From positions 310,001 to 374,000 of the forward strand of contig JAULBX010026940.1 of the NCBI GenBank assembly GCA_032358255.1: a stretch of 64,000 nt of DNA, read 5' to 3'. Below are positions 27,494-37,811 of this stretch, one piece after another; the first letter of the stretch is position 1, and each line of letters begins with the position of its first letter. The notes beneath the pieces were generated by a model, which saw only the letters and a list, made by a program, of their open reading frames with translations, was not told where the DNA came from and did no database searches. Origin of the DNA: Heterotrichella gracilis. Taxonomy: Eukaryota; Sar; Xanthophyceae; Tribonematales; Xanthonemataceae. Both the position numbers and the translations under genes were made by a program.

Positions 27494-27511
27494 AATAAAA
27501 ATAATTTTTAC

Positions 27512-28120
27512 TTATGAAGTAGGGTTAATTGTTGATGTAGCCGTTATAGTTACTTTTCTTATTTTATCAACGGTAATTGAACCGTTAATTGTTCCACCGC
27601 CATTATCATTTCCAACAATTAAACGGTTTGCAGAATTTACAACAATGTTTCCTTTTACATTTCCCTTATTAATAATCTTGCAGGCACTACCCTTATTAAC
27701 CACAATGTTTCCATTAACCATTCCGCCTTTTCTAATTACAAAACTACCTTGAGAATTTATCGTTATTTCACCCGTAACACCTCCAGTATCCTCTACAACT
27801 AAATTTGCATTATTAACCACGATATTTCCATTAACCATACCACCTTTTTTTATGTTCAATGTTTCGCCAACATTAACAGTTATCGGCCCTTGCACGGTTG
27901 TAGTAATGTCCTGACTGCTTGGTGTGTAAGATTGAAGATTCGTTGCAACTGGTATTCTGGCAGAATAATCTATATCGTAAGTGCAGGGGCTGCCTACTAT
28001 TAAGCCTGTGTTTGGAAAGTTTGCATCACTAAATGCATAACTCATTCCTGTTTCATCTTCTATAATGGTTCCTAGTGTGTTGTTGCTTGGGTCTATCGAC
28101 TCTACTTTACCTAATGCCAT
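27512..28120 (-). CDS. Cytoplasmic beta-helix (bactofilin-like) protein with N-terminal OB-like domain
   Basis: The 202-residue product has no signal peptide. Residues 1-65 (MALGKVESIDPSNNTLGTII, then YAFSDANFP and CTYDIDY) have the rhythm of a small OB or cold-shock-like barrel. From about residue 85 onward there are short repeats of ~20 residues built on KGGMVNGNIVVN, GGVTGEITINSQG, RKGGMVNGNIVVNKG and KGNVKGNIVVNSAN. This regular GxIxVN pattern is that of a right-handed beta-helix such as in bactofilins, which polymerise without nucleotide. The fusion is not one I recognise. A role as a small polymer-forming protein is inference. Confidence 0.7.
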   Translation of the reverse strand: MALGKVESIDPSNNTLGTIIEDETGMSYAFSDANFPNTGLIVGSPCTYDIDYSARIPVATNLQSYTPSSQDITTTVQGPITVNVGETLNIKKGGMVNGNIVVNNANLVVEDTGGVTGEITINSQGSFVIRKGGMVNGNIVVNKGSACKIINKGNVKGNIVVNSANRLIVGNDNGGGTINGSITVDKIRKVTITATSTINPTS

Positions 28121-28212
28121 AATTTTTTTGTTTTTGTGGTTTATACAACAAGTATAAAAAATATAATTCTAAATAAAAAATATTTCCATATATTTATGCT
28201 AATAGCAAAGCT

Positions 28213-30303
28213 ATGCGTAACCTTTATTTAACAATAATACTCGCTTTCAGTATCAATTATGCATTTGCCCAAAATGTAGATTCGTTGTTGAATATTATTA
28301 ATCACACTACTTCCGACTCAGTAAAAGTTTCAATTTTAGTTGATAAAATTATTGACCCTTATATCGATGGCAGTAATTATGAAAAGGCAATCGAGTATTA
28401 CAACAAGGCAAAGCAATACACTAAATCAGATAAAAAGTTACAAATCGCTTTAAGTATTCAATATATAAACATATTGATTGCTCAGGAAAATTATGCCCTA
28501 GCTATTGACTCTGTCAATAAAACTATGGTGCAAGCAATCAGAATAAAAAACGTGTCAGGACAAGCAAAGTGTTTAAGAGCAAAGGCGTTAATTAAACTTT
28601 ACTCTGGTGAATATGAAAATGCTGCTGGATTGTTTTACGATGCTTTAAAAGCATGGCAAGAAACCGATGTTCTACAAAACATTGCAGTTGGATATGCTGA
28701 TCTAGGAATGATCAATTATTATTTAGGTCATTATGACAAATCAGTAGTTTATTGGGAAAAGAGCGCAGAAATAAATCAATTAAACAAAGATAATTCAAAA
28801 TTATCTGGAGATTTAGTGAATTTAGCCTTGGCATACACAGAATTGGGTAATTACTATAAAGCCGAATTAGCTTTAAAGAAAGCCATTGCAATAAATTTAG
28901 AAGAAAAAAGATATTCAACATTGGCGGACGCCTATACAAATTATTGTAAGCTAGAATATCACAAAAAAAACATTAATAAAGCTATCGAATACAATAATTT
29001 AGCGATAGAGTATTTTAATAAAGTTGGCGACATTAATCGATTAAGTAACGGCTATTCAAATTCTGCTGAATTAGCAAGAAGCATTAAAAAGTATGATGAA
29101 GCCCTTAATTATATAAATAAAGCATTTGAATATCAAGGACAAAATAAAACTAACATAAGCAACTTATATTTAAATAGGGCAGCCATACTTTTTGATATTG
29201 GAAAAACTAAAGAAGCATATGAGGATCTTCAAAAACACATTGCCATAAAAGATTCTTTAATCAACACCGAAAATCAAACCGCTATCGCCGAACTCGAAAA
29301 AAAGTATGAGCTTAACGAAAAGGAAAAAGAGAATCAGTTACTCAATGAAAAGTTAAAAGTAAACGAAGTTGAAAGCTCCCGCCAGCAAATAACTATTTTT
29401 TTAATTGGCATTATTTTATTGATCGTTGCAATTGTAGTTTTTGTATTGATAAGACAGAACCGTCAAAAAAATAAGATCAATCTTGAGCTTGGCGAAAAGA
29501 ACAGCATCATCGAAGAAAAAAATAAATTGGTTGAAGCACAGCACAAAGATATTACCGATAGTATAAAATATGCGGAGCGTATTCAACATGCTATTTTACC
29601 GCCTGATAAATTCGTGAAATCAATACTTCCTAACTCTTTTGTTTATTTTGAACCTAAAGATATTTTAAGCGGCGATTTTTATTGGATAGAAGAAACCGCC
29701 ACTCACATTTTTATTGCGGTTGCCGATTGCACAGGGCATGGTGTTCCGGGTGCGTTAATTTCCATTATCAATTACAATCTTTTAAATAAAGCGGTACTCG
29801 AAAAAAACCTGAGCGATCCCGCTGATATTTTAAATGCCGTTAATGGTTGGTTAACGCAAGCGCTGCATCAAAGTTTTAACGAAGACACGGTAAAAGACGG
29901 CATGGACGTAACGTTACTTGCCATAAATAAAAAACAAAAAGAGGTTATGTTTGCCGGTGCCATGAATTCCATTTACGTGGTTTCTGAAAAGATGCTTACC
30001 GAATTTAAAGGGAATAAATTCCCTGTGGGAGCCTTTATAGAGGATAAACCACAAATTTTTTCGTCCCAAAAAATTAATTTAAAAGAGAACGATATTGTGT
30101 ACTTGTTTACCGACGGTTTTCCAGACCAGTTTGGAGGCACCGATGGAAAAAAATTAAAATACAAGTACATGAAAGAGATCCTAACCGGCATTTCAGATCT
30201 GCCGGTGGCCGAACAAAAAGAACGCATAGGCAAGACTTTCCGCGACTGGAAAGGCGATTACGAGCAGGTCGACGATGTTTGCCTTATCGGCGTGAAAGTA
30301 TAG
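28213..30303 (+). CDS. TPR sensor with membrane helix and SpoIIE-type serine phosphatase
   Basis: The 696-residue product starts with a signal peptide (NYAFAQ). Residues ~50-360 are tetratricopeptide repeats (for example YEKAIEYYNKAKQY, ALNYINKAFEYQ). A transmembrane helix near residues 393-416 (IFLIGIILLIVAIVVFVLI) and a coiled coil follow. The C-terminal ~250 residues are a PP2C/SpoIIE phosphatase with SGDFYWIEE, VADCTGHGVPGALISI, KDGMDVTLLAI and FTDGFPDQFGGTDGKK, which hold the metal-binding Asp residues. It shares this output module with the protein at 17551 but has a different sensor. The substrate is unknown. Confidence 0.87.
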   Translation: MRNLYLTIILAFSINYAFAQNVDSLLNIINHTTSDSVKVSILVDKIIDPYIDGSNYEKAIEYYNKAKQYTKSDKKLQIALSIQYINILIAQENYALAIDSVNKTMVQAIRIKNVSGQAKCLRAKALIKLYSGEYENAAGLFYDALKAWQETDVLQNIAVGYADLGMINYYLGHYDKSVVYWEKSAEINQLNKDNSKLSGDLVNLALAYTELGNYYKAELALKKAIAINLEEKRYSTLADAYTNYCKLEYHKKNINKAIEYNNLAIEYFNKVGDINRLSNGYSNSAELARSIKKYDEALNYINKAFEYQGQNKTNISNLYLNRAAILFDIGKTKEAYEDLQKHIAIKDSLINTENQTAIAELEKKYELNEKEKENQLLNEKLKVNEVESSRQQITIFLIGIILLIVAIVVFVLIRQNRQKNKINLELGEKNSIIEEKNKLVEAQHKDITDSIKYAERIQHAILPPDKFVKSILPNSFVYFEPKDILSGDFYWIEETATHIFIAVADCTGHGVPGALISIINYNLLNKAVLEKNLSDPADILNAVNGWLTQALHQSFNEDTVKDGMDVTLLAINKKQKEVMFAGAMNSIYVVSEKMLTEFKGNKFPVGAFIEDKPQIFSSQKINLKENDIVYLFTDGFPDQFGGTDGKKLKYKYMKEILTGISDLPVAEQKERIGKTFRDWKGDYEQVDDVCLIGVKV

Positions 30304-30422
30304 GTCCTTTCCGAGCCCTTTATGTGACGTAAATCATAGGTTTTCTTATGAACAAATGTTAAAAAAATTTGGCTTAAAATGCAGGCTTTTTTGCGTAACT
30401 TTAATGTCTCTAAAACCTACTT

Positions 30423-33296
30423 ATGACTACTGATAAATTCGCTTCCCGCCACAACGGGCCACGCAAAAACGAGATCAAAGAAATGTTAGCTAAGATCGGC
30501 GTTTCATCTGTTGATGAATTAATAAACCAAACTGTTCCGGCAAACATCCGTTTAAAAAACCCTTTGAACATTGCTTCTGCAATGAGCGAGTTTCAATACA
30601 CCAAACATTTAAAAGCGCTTGGTAAAAAAAATAAAGTGTTCCGTTCTTATATTGGCTTAGGCTATTATAATAATATTTTACCGGCTGTTATTCAACGTAA
30701 CGTTTTAGAAAATCCAGGCTGGTACACTGCGTACACGCCTTACCAGGCAGAGATTGCGCAGGGCCGTTTGGAAGCTATCTTAAATTTCCAAACCATGGTG
30801 ATGGATCTTACCGCTATGCCAATTGCTAATGCCTCTTTATTAGACGAGGCTACTGCAGCTGCCGAAGCATTATTTATGTTTTACTCTAACCGCAGTAAAG
30901 ACAAGGTAAAAAATAATTCCAATAAATTTTTCATTAGCAATACTGTTTTTCCTCAAACCATCGATGTTGTAAAAACCCGCGCGGTACCTTACGGTATTGA
31001 ATTAGTTATTGGCGATGCCAACACAACAAAATTAGACGATTCGTATTTTGGTGTATTAATTCAGTATCCTGATATTAATGGTGAAATAAATAATTACAAA
31101 GAGTTTGCGGCAAAGGCAAAAGCGTTAGACATACAAATTGCCGTTGCAACCGATCTTTTAGCATTAGCGTTATTAACGCCTCCGGGCGAGTGGGGCGCCG
31201 ACTGTGTAGTTGGTAACTCGCAACGTTTTGGTGTGCCATTAGGTTATGGCGGACCACACGCAGCATTTTTTACCTGCCGCGAAGATTACAAACGTTTAAT
31301 TCCGGGCCGTATCATTGGTGTGTCAATTGACGCCGAAGGTAACCATGCTTTACGCATGGCTTTACAAACACGCGAGCAACATATTAAACGCGATAAAGCA
31401 ACGTCTAACATTTGTACCGCACAAGCGTTGCTTGCTATTATGGCAAGTATGTATGCGGTGTATCATGGACAAGCAGGTATTAAAGCTATTGCAGAAGGTG
31501 TGCATGGCGCAACTGCTTTTGTGGCTTCAGAATTAAAAGCTTTGGGTTACGAGATAAAAACAAAATTATATTTTGATACCATCGTTGTAGCAGCGGACGC
31601 TAAAAAAGTTCGTTCGTTAGCTGAAGCTAAAGAAATTAATTTCCGTTATATAGATGATAAGCATGTTGCCATTTCTATCGATCAAACTGTTGAAGAAAAT
31701 GATGTAACCGATATTATTTCTGTTTTTGCAGAAGCAAATGGCAAATCGTATAAAGACAAAGGCTGCGATGCTCAAAATTTAATTAAGGGCACTTTTGCAG
31801 AAAGAAAATCATCGTACTTAACACATCCTGTTTTTAATTCGTATCACAGCGAAAGCGAAATGATGCGTTACATAAAACGTTTAGAGAACAAAGATCTTTC
31901 CTTAGTTCACTCGATGATCTCTTTAGGATCGTGTACTATGAAATTAAATGCAGCTTCAGAATTATTACCAATTACCTGGCCTGAGTTTGCAAGCATACAT
32001 CCTTTTGTTCCGGTTGATCAGGCGCAGGGTTACACAGAATTAATTGAACAATTAAACAAAGATCTTTCAGAGATCACCGGTTTTGCACGCATGAGCTTTC
32101 AGCCTAATTCAGGCGCGCAAGGCGAGTACGCAGGCTTAATGGTTATTCGCGCGTATCACATCGCTAACGGAAATCCAAACCGTAATGTTGCTTTAATTCC
32201 TTCATCAGCTCACGGAACAAATCCGGCAAGCGCTGCTATGGCGGGTATGAAAATTGTTATTACAAAATGTGACGACAAAGGAAATATTGATATTGCCGAC
32301 CTAAAAGCAAAAGCAGAAGAACATAAAGATAATTTATCTTGTTTAATGGTTACCTATCCTTCTACACATGGTGTGTACGAAGAATCTATTATGGACATCA
32401 CCAAATTAATTCACGATAACGGTGGCTTGGTTTATATGGATGGTGCTAACATGAACGCCCAAGTTGGTTTAACATCGCCCGGAAATATTGGCGCCGATGT
32501 TTGCCATTTAAATTTACATAAAACATTTGCTATTCCTCACGGTGGCGGTGGCCCCGGGATGGGCCCAATTGGTGTGGTTGAAAAATTAGTTCCTTTTTTA
32601 CCATCGCACACTATTGTAAATACGAGTGGACCAAAAGGTATTACTGCAGTTTCTGCAGCGCCATATGGCAGCGCATTAATTTTATTGATCTCTTACGGTT
32701 ACATAAAAATGTTAGGTAAAGAGGGGGTAAAAGAAGCTACAGAAATGGCCATCTTAAATGCCAACTACATTAAAGAATGTTTAAAAGGCCATTACAAAAT
32801 TTTATACACCGGTAAAAACGGACGTTGCGCACACGAGATGATCTTAGATTGCAACGAATTTAAAATGGCATCTGGTGTTGAGGTAGCAGATATGGCCAAA
32901 CGGTTAATGGACTACGGTTTTCATGCGCCAACGGTTGCCTTCCCTGTTGTAAATACATTAATGGTAGAACCAACCGAAAGCGAAGGCAAAGCCGAGCTGG
33001 ATCGTTTTTGCGAAGCCATGATCTCTATACGTAAAGAAATTAAAGAAATAGAAGACGGTAAATACGACAAGGCCGATAACGTTATAAAGAACGCGCCTCA
33101 CACTTGTAAATTAGTGGTGAGTGACGATTGGAAAAAATCATATAGCCGTCAGAAAGCCGCATTCCCACTCGCTTGGGTACGCGAAAATAAATTTTGGCCG
33201 TCTGTTGCTAAGGTAGATAATGCTTATGGCGACCGTAACCTGGTTTGCTCTTGCGCACCAATTGAAGCCTATATGGAAGAATCGGTAACGGCTTAA
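30423..33296 (+). CDS. gcvP: Glycine dehydrogenase (decarboxylating), P protein
   Basis: GcvP is the pyridoxal-phosphate enzyme that decarboxylates glycine and passes the aminomethyl group to lipoylated GcvH. The 957-residue protein is the long single-chain form. Visible blocks are FASRHNGP at the N-terminus, YTPYQAEIAQGRLEAILNFQ, LLDEATAAAEALFMFY, SLGSCTMKLNAASEL, PNSGAQGEYAGL, SSAHGTNPASAAMAGM and the cofactor-lysine region LNLHKTFAIPHGGGGPGMGP. Length and motifs match the family, and it would work with the GcvT encoded at 23745. A terminator follows. Confidence 0.97.
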   Translation: MTTDKFASRHNGPRKNEIKEMLAKIGVSSVDELINQTVPANIRLKNPLNIASAMSEFQYTKHLKALGKKNKVFRSYIGLGYYNNILPAVIQRNVLENPGWYTAYTPYQAEIAQGRLEAILNFQTMVMDLTAMPIANASLLDEATAAAEALFMFYSNRSKDKVKNNSNKFFISNTVFPQTIDVVKTRAVPYGIELVIGDANTTKLDDSYFGVLIQYPDINGEINNYKEFAAKAKALDIQIAVATDLLALALLTPPGEWGADCVVGNSQRFGVPLGYGGPHAAFFTCREDYKRLIPGRIIGVSIDAEGNHALRMALQTREQHIKRDKATSNICTAQALLAIMASMYAVYHGQAGIKAIAEGVHGATAFVASELKALGYEIKTKLYFDTIVVAADAKKVRSLAEAKEINFRYIDDKHVAISIDQTVEENDVTDIISVFAEANGKSYKDKGCDAQNLIKGTFAERKSSYLTHPVFNSYHSESEMMRYIKRLENKDLSLVHSMISLGSCTMKLNAASELLPITWPEFASIHPFVPVDQAQGYTELIEQLNKDLSEITGFARMSFQPNSGAQGEYAGLMVIRAYHIANGNPNRNVALIPSSAHGTNPASAAMAGMKIVITKCDDKGNIDIADLKAKAEEHKDNLSCLMVTYPSTHGVYEESIMDITKLIHDNGGLVYMDGANMNAQVGLTSPGNIGADVCHLNLHKTFAIPHGGGGPGMGPIGVVEKLVPFLPSHTIVNTSGPKGITAVSAAPYGSALILLISYGYIKMLGKEGVKEATEMAILNANYIKECLKGHYKILYTGKNGRCAHEMILDCNEFKMASGVEVADMAKRLMDYGFHAPTVAFPVVNTLMVEPTESEGKAELDRFCEAMISIRKEIKEIEDGKYDKADNVIKNAPHTCKLVVSDDWKKSYSRQKAAFPLAWVRENKFWPSVAKVDNAYGDRNLVCSCAPIEAYMEESVTA

Positions 33297-33321
33297 AAAA
33301 CAAATAAAAATTTAATTTTCT

Positions 33322-33356
33322 ATTCCCTCTTGTTTTTACAGGAGGGAATTTTTTTT
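33322..33356 (+). terminator. Rho-independent terminator after gcvP
   Basis: ATTCCCTC (33322-33329) pairs with GAGGGAAT (33342-33349) and is followed by a T-run to 33356. Confidence 0.8.
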
Positions 33357-33380
33357 ATATTTATGCTATAAAACAAATCC

Positions 33381-33893
33381 ATGAAAGATCTTAAAGTTCT
33401 AGTTACTATTTTAGTTAGCACCTGTTTAATTTTTAGTTGTAAAAAAAAGGAAGAAGCAACACCGGCCGCTACAACTGCAACTCCGGCAACAGCTGCACAT
33501 GTGAATGTGTTAACGGCTACTATCAATAACCAATCATGGTCTATGATCGATAACGGTTATTTTATTTCTAAGTTTTCTAATAAATATTCGTTTGGTGGTA
33601 ATACAGCATTTAGCGGACCAAAAACCTCTGTACGTATTAATAACCTAACCTATCCTGCCGTTGGCACATTTACATTTGGTTCTGCTTTTAACCTTAGCGC
33701 CTTGTATACCGATGTAAATAATATAAATTACGCATCAAAAACAGGTACCATAAATGTAACCTCTTTTGATACCTTAGCACCCAACCAGGGCCTTATTAAA
33801 AAATTTAAAGCCACTTTTAGTTTTAAAACAGATACTGTAAATAATGTAAGTTATGATGTTACCAACGGCGTAATTGATTTTGAACATCCTTAA
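33381..33893 (+). CDS. Small putative lipoprotein
   Basis: The 170-residue product has a signal peptide with lipobox CLIFSCKKKEE and an Ala/Thr/Pro-rich spacer (ATPAATTATPATAA). The mature part begins LTATINNQSW and looks like a small beta-sandwich with regular strands (GTINVTSFDTLAPNQGLI, KATFSFKTDT). This matches a common type of small Bacteroidota lipoprotein with no known function. A TATATTTATGCTA sequence 13 bases before the ATG may be its promoter. Confidence 0.72.
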   Translation: MKDLKVLVTILVSTCLIFSCKKKEEATPAATTATPATAAHVNVLTATINNQSWSMIDNGYFISKFSNKYSFGGNTAFSGPKTSVRINNLTYPAVGTFTFGSAFNLSALYTDVNNINYASKTGTINVTSFDTLAPNQGLIKKFKATFSFKTDTVNNVSYDVTNGVIDFEHP

Positions 33894-33925
33894 ATAGATA
33901 TAAATAAAATATTTAGTTAACTGAG

Positions 33926-36900
33926 ATAAAACCAAAAAATAAAATAATCACCTTTCTCAAATTTGTTTTATTCTTCTCCGCTTTTCTTTGGAGAGGAGCA
34001 GAGGCTTATTGTCAAACTTATCCGGTTCAAATTTCAACCCAATTAGTTCCACCTTATAGTGGATACTTACCCGATTATGCAGACCCTAGTGCTGAGAAGC
34101 TTAAATTGATATTGCAATTTAATGACTTTAGTGTTGCGCAATATAATCTTAAGCTAAAGTTCGAAATAAAAGGAAATGGATTTACGTTAAGCACGAAAAC
34201 ATTTTATAATGCCGCACCTATTACTCTTTTACCGGGACAACCTTTATTATTAAGTAGTATTGATCTTGCTTCTTATTTAAATAGTAATAATTTGGATTTT
34301 GTTGGTATAAATCAAAACCAATACGAACAGCGAATGGCTTTGCCCGAAGGATATTATTCTATTTGCGTTAAAGCCTATGATTATTATAATAGTTCAAATA
34401 TCCAGGTGAGTAATGAGGCGTGTGCGCAGGCCTGGTTTACTTTAAGCGATTCTCCGTTTTTAAATTTACCATTATGTAGTTCAGTTATTACGCCGCAAAC
34501 CCCTCAAAATGTTTTATTTCAGTGGACGCCCGTTAATCTTGGAAGTCCAAATAGCGCTATGAATACTGAGTATGATTTTGCGCTTTGGGAAGTAAGGCCC
34601 GATAGTAATGCTAATCCCAATCAAATTGTTTTAAGTACAGCGCCTGTTTTTAGCATAACTACACAACAACCATATATAAATTATGGTATCACAGAAACAC
34701 CGCTTAATTTATATATGAAATATGTTTGGAGAGTACGGGTAAGAGACGTTACTGGCCGTGATTGGTTTAAGAATAATGGTTACAGTCAAATTTGCACCTT
34801 TACTTATGGCAATCTCACAAACGTTATAGGTAATTCTTTGAATCTTACTTTAAATGCGCAAACCATAAATCACCGGTCGGGACAATGTGATTGGACAACA
34901 CAAAGCGCATTTACAAATTATTTATTACAGGTTCGTAAGCAGGGCACAAATGCCTGGTTTGACTACCCAAATGTAAATGGAATAGAAAGAGTAAGTAATC
35001 TTGAACCAAATACTACGTACGAGGCAAGGGTGCGTGGTGAGGGAAATAGTATCACCGGAAATTGGAGCAACATAGCTAATTTTACAACTTCTGGTCCGCC
35101 AAATTATAATTGTAACGATCAAACGCTACCAATCAATACTTCTCCAACGCAACCCTTACCTTTAAATAAAGCAGTTACCGGGTTGATAATTCAAAGTGGA
35201 CAATTTGAAGTTATCACTACGCAAATTGAACCAAGCGGACCTCCCGGTTGGTATAAAGGAAGAGGCTACGCTTTAGTTTTTGGCGCTTTACCCGTTGCGG
35301 TAAAATGGAATAATATTTTTATTGATGTAGACAGCCGTCAGCAACAAGGTGTAATAGAAGCCTTAACCGATGGCATAGATAAATGGATGAGTCAATGGGA
35401 TATCACTATGGCTGAACAAAATGCAACGTATGTGAACGGAACCATAGACACCGTATTTATGAGCGGAAACCAAGTTTGTTATACAATACAAGGGAGTAGT
35501 GGCCCCGTCTGCGTCCCAACGCCAACCGGAACCAATGTAATGGTTATAAGAGATGGAGAGGGGAATCAGTATGCCATTACTTTTGTTCCACCACCACCAA
35601 AAGTAACGGGACCAACAAATTATTTAAATTATAGCAATGACAGTTTAGAGGCAAGCGATAATGAAATTGTTTTTTTTACAGCAAGCGCCGGCCAAAACTA
35701 TGGCTTTGATAAAAAAGAATATGCAGCCTTCATAAAAAACTACGAAGCCATAAAACTACGAAGCGGCAAGAACTATTTTGTTCCTAATAAAAGTATTGGG
35801 TTGAGTCAAACAGATGAGGTTTTAGCGCAAATACAAATTACGGGATATAATGCTAATCAATTAAGTTTTAAAACAGCAAATGGAACATTATTAACTCACG
35901 CAACTACAAATATTGCCAACCAGGTTAAAATAACTGGCATACCTTCTAATGCAAGCAGTATATACGCTTGGTATAATAATAAGAAGATCGGAAAATTAAA
36001 TATAATGAGCTTAAAGGCAATTACAAAAAAACTGGTCTTAGTTCCTGTAAATAATTCAAATGTTTCTGTAACCGGCGCACAATTGAACGAGATCTTTAAA
36101 CAGGCCAATGTCACCTGGTCTGTAACAACTGCGGCCAATTTTACTTTTAATTTAGGGAATGATGGTTTAGAAGCGGCAGATGCAAAATTGATGAGTAAGT
36201 ATAGCGCAGAAATGCGCGCATTAAGAGACGCCTTTAAAAACTTTGATTCGTTGTATGATAAAGAAGCTTATTATCTGTTTATTGTCCCTAGCTTTAGTGA
36301 TCAAAACCTAAAAGGATATATGGTAAGAGGAAGAGCGGTCGGATTTGTTTCCGCAGATGCAAGTACAAAAGAAATTGCACATGAGTTGGCGCATGGCGCT
36401 TTTGCTTTAGAGCACACTTTCCCTGAAATAGAAAAAAGTACATCTACAAATTTGATGGATTATACTAATGGGTCGCAATTAACTAAAAAGCAATGGGAAG
36501 AAATTTCAATTAAAAAATTTCGTATAAATTGGTTTGATGAAGAAGAAGATGCCTCAGCCCTTTCAAACAAACGTGCTGATTTATTAAATCTATTGCTTGA
36601 TATTAAAAAAGGGTACAAAACAAATTCTTCAGTTAACATTGGAAATTATACATCAATAATGACCATTGGTAAAACTTTTATTGGGGGAATTGATTACGAT
36701 TATATAACTACAATTGCATTACCATACGTACAGACGCTTGGTGTAATTAATCCAAATAACTCAAGTATTACGACTTCAACGTTCAACTCTTCGTATCCAT
36801 ATAGTGGTACGCCTAAACCTTGTATTGATATTGATGGGAAATTTAAAATTTTCGTTCCCCAAAATAGAATTGAAAACATGAAGGTTTTTATTAAAGGTTT

Positions 36901-37807
36901 AAGCACATCAAACAATCTTCTATTATTTGTAAATGGCTATAGGCCATCAGCAGGAATGGATGGTTCTGATTTTTCTTCAAGCAATACCCTAGAGTTTGAA
37001 GATTCAGACAACAAAATAAAATTCTTGGACATGAAGGGTTGTTGGTCTGGCATGGATGCAAAATTTATTAATAGAATTGGCACGAAAAATGTCGCATATG
37101 CAGATGGGCATCATTCAGTAAAAACATCTAACCATAACTCTGTTTCAAGTTTTATGAATGCTATGATTGAGGCAATGATAAGAAAAGATTATTGTGAAGG
37201 AGAAAATCAAAACGAAAAATTATGTACCGAAGCAAAAGATAAATTTAGCGCTGTTTTTTCGCATACAGTTGCTAATTTAACGGGATTTAATACTAGAAAA
37301 GCTAATGGTATGATTGCCGGATTGGATCTTGTAAATAAAATTAATAGTGGGGAAATCACTTTTAATAAACAATCCGACAAAATTGATATTGTGGCCCATA
37401 GTATGGGTTACGCGTATTCTACAGGTATTGTTGAAGCTTTAAAGCAAGCTGGATTTTCTTCAAATTTCGGGATATATTATATTATTGCACCTGAAAACGC
37501 TATAAGTGGCGGCGTGCAATGGAATTTATTTGAAGCCGTATGGCAATACGGCAGCGATTTAAAACAAGCAAATCAGGATCCAATTTGGCTGCAAGATGGC
37601 GTGGCTCCCCAAACAGAATGCTCGGCACTTTCCTTGGCCAATGGAAGGAAAAACCCATACACCAATCAAACAATTCAAACTGGAAGAATATTTATACCAA
37701 AAGGGTTTGAACCAAAAGATTTTGGAAATAGTCATTATCTTGTGAATTATCACTGGATATTTACTGAAAGACAAATTGGAATGACCGGATATGTAAAACC
37801 AAGATAA
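33926..37807 (+). CDS. Large secreted TANFOR-domain protein with zincin-like and alpha/beta-hydrolase-like regions
   Basis: The product is ~1293 residues with the start used here. The frame is open from about 33917 and reads a signal peptide (KFVLFFSAFLWRGAEAYCQ) followed by YPVQISTQLVPPYSGYLPDY, the hallmark opening of TANFOR domains, so the TTG at 34106 is too late; no ATG precedes the signal and an ATA at 33926 is the best-placed near-cognate codon. A TANFOR unit (LPEGYYSICVKAYDYY, LFQWTPVNLG) and a fibronectin III domain (EPNTTYEARVRGEG) follow. Near residue 817 lies a zinc-peptidase motif HELAHGAFALEH with a Met-turn-like NLMDYTNG. Near residue 1157 lies IVAHSMGYAYST, like a serine-hydrolase nucleophile elbow. 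The order recalls secreted effectors with variable C-terminal enzymes; that is inference. Confidence 0.75.
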   Translation: MKPKNKIITFLKFVLFFSAFLWRGAEAYCQTYPVQISTQLVPPYSGYLPDYADPSAEKLKLILQFNDFSVAQYNLKLKFEIKGNGFTLSTKTFYNAAPITLLPGQPLLLSSIDLASYLNSNNLDFVGINQNQYEQRMALPEGYYSICVKAYDYYNSSNIQVSNEACAQAWFTLSDSPFLNLPLCSSVITPQTPQNVLFQWTPVNLGSPNSAMNTEYDFALWEVRPDSNANPNQIVLSTAPVFSITTQQPYINYGITETPLNLYMKYVWRVRVRDVTGRDWFKNNGYSQICTFTYGNLTNVIGNSLNLTLNAQTINHRSGQCDWTTQSAFTNYLLQVRKQGTNAWFDYPNVNGIERVSNLEPNTTYEARVRGEGNSITGNWSNIANFTTSGPPNYNCNDQTLPINTSPTQPLPLNKAVTGLIIQSGQFEVITTQIEPSGPPGWYKGRGYALVFGALPVAVKWNNIFIDVDSRQQQGVIEALTDGIDKWMSQWDITMAEQNATYVNGTIDTVFMSGNQVCYTIQGSSGPVCVPTPTGTNVMVIRDGEGNQYAITFVPPPPKVTGPTNYLNYSNDSLEASDNEIVFFTASAGQNYGFDKKEYAAFIKNYEAIKLRSGKNYFVPNKSIGLSQTDEVLAQIQITGYNANQLSFKTANGTLLTHATTNIANQVKITGIPSNASSIYAWYNNKKIGKLNIMSLKAITKKLVLVPVNNSNVSVTGAQLNEIFKQANVTWSVTTAANFTFNLGNDGLEAADAKLMSKYSAEMRALRDAFKNFDSLYDKEAYYLFIVPSFSDQNLKGYMVRGRAVGFVSADASTKEIAHELAHGAFALEHTFPEIEKSTSTNLMDYTNGSQLTKKQWEEISIKKFRINWFDEEEDASALSNKRADLLNLLLDIKKGYKTNSSVNIGNYTSIMTIGKTFIGGIDYDYITTIALPYVQTLGVINPNNSSITTSTFNSSYPYSGTPKPCIDIDGKFKIFVPQNRIENMKVFIKGLSTSNNLLLFVNGYRPSAGMDGSDFSSSNTLEFEDSDNKIKFLDMKGCWSGMDAKFINRIGTKNVAYADGHHSVKTSNHNSVSSFMNAMIEAMIRKDYCEGENQNEKLCTEAKDKFSAVFSHTVANLTGFNTRKANGMIAGLDLVNKINSGEITFNKQSDKIDIVAHSMGYAYSTGIVEALKQAGFSSNFGIYYIIAPENAISGGVQWNLFEAVWQYGSDLKQANQDPIWLQDGVAPQTECSALSLANGRKNPYTNQTIQTGRIFIPKGFEPKDFGNSHYLVNYHWIFTERQIGMTGYVKPR

Positions 37808-37811
37808 AAAA

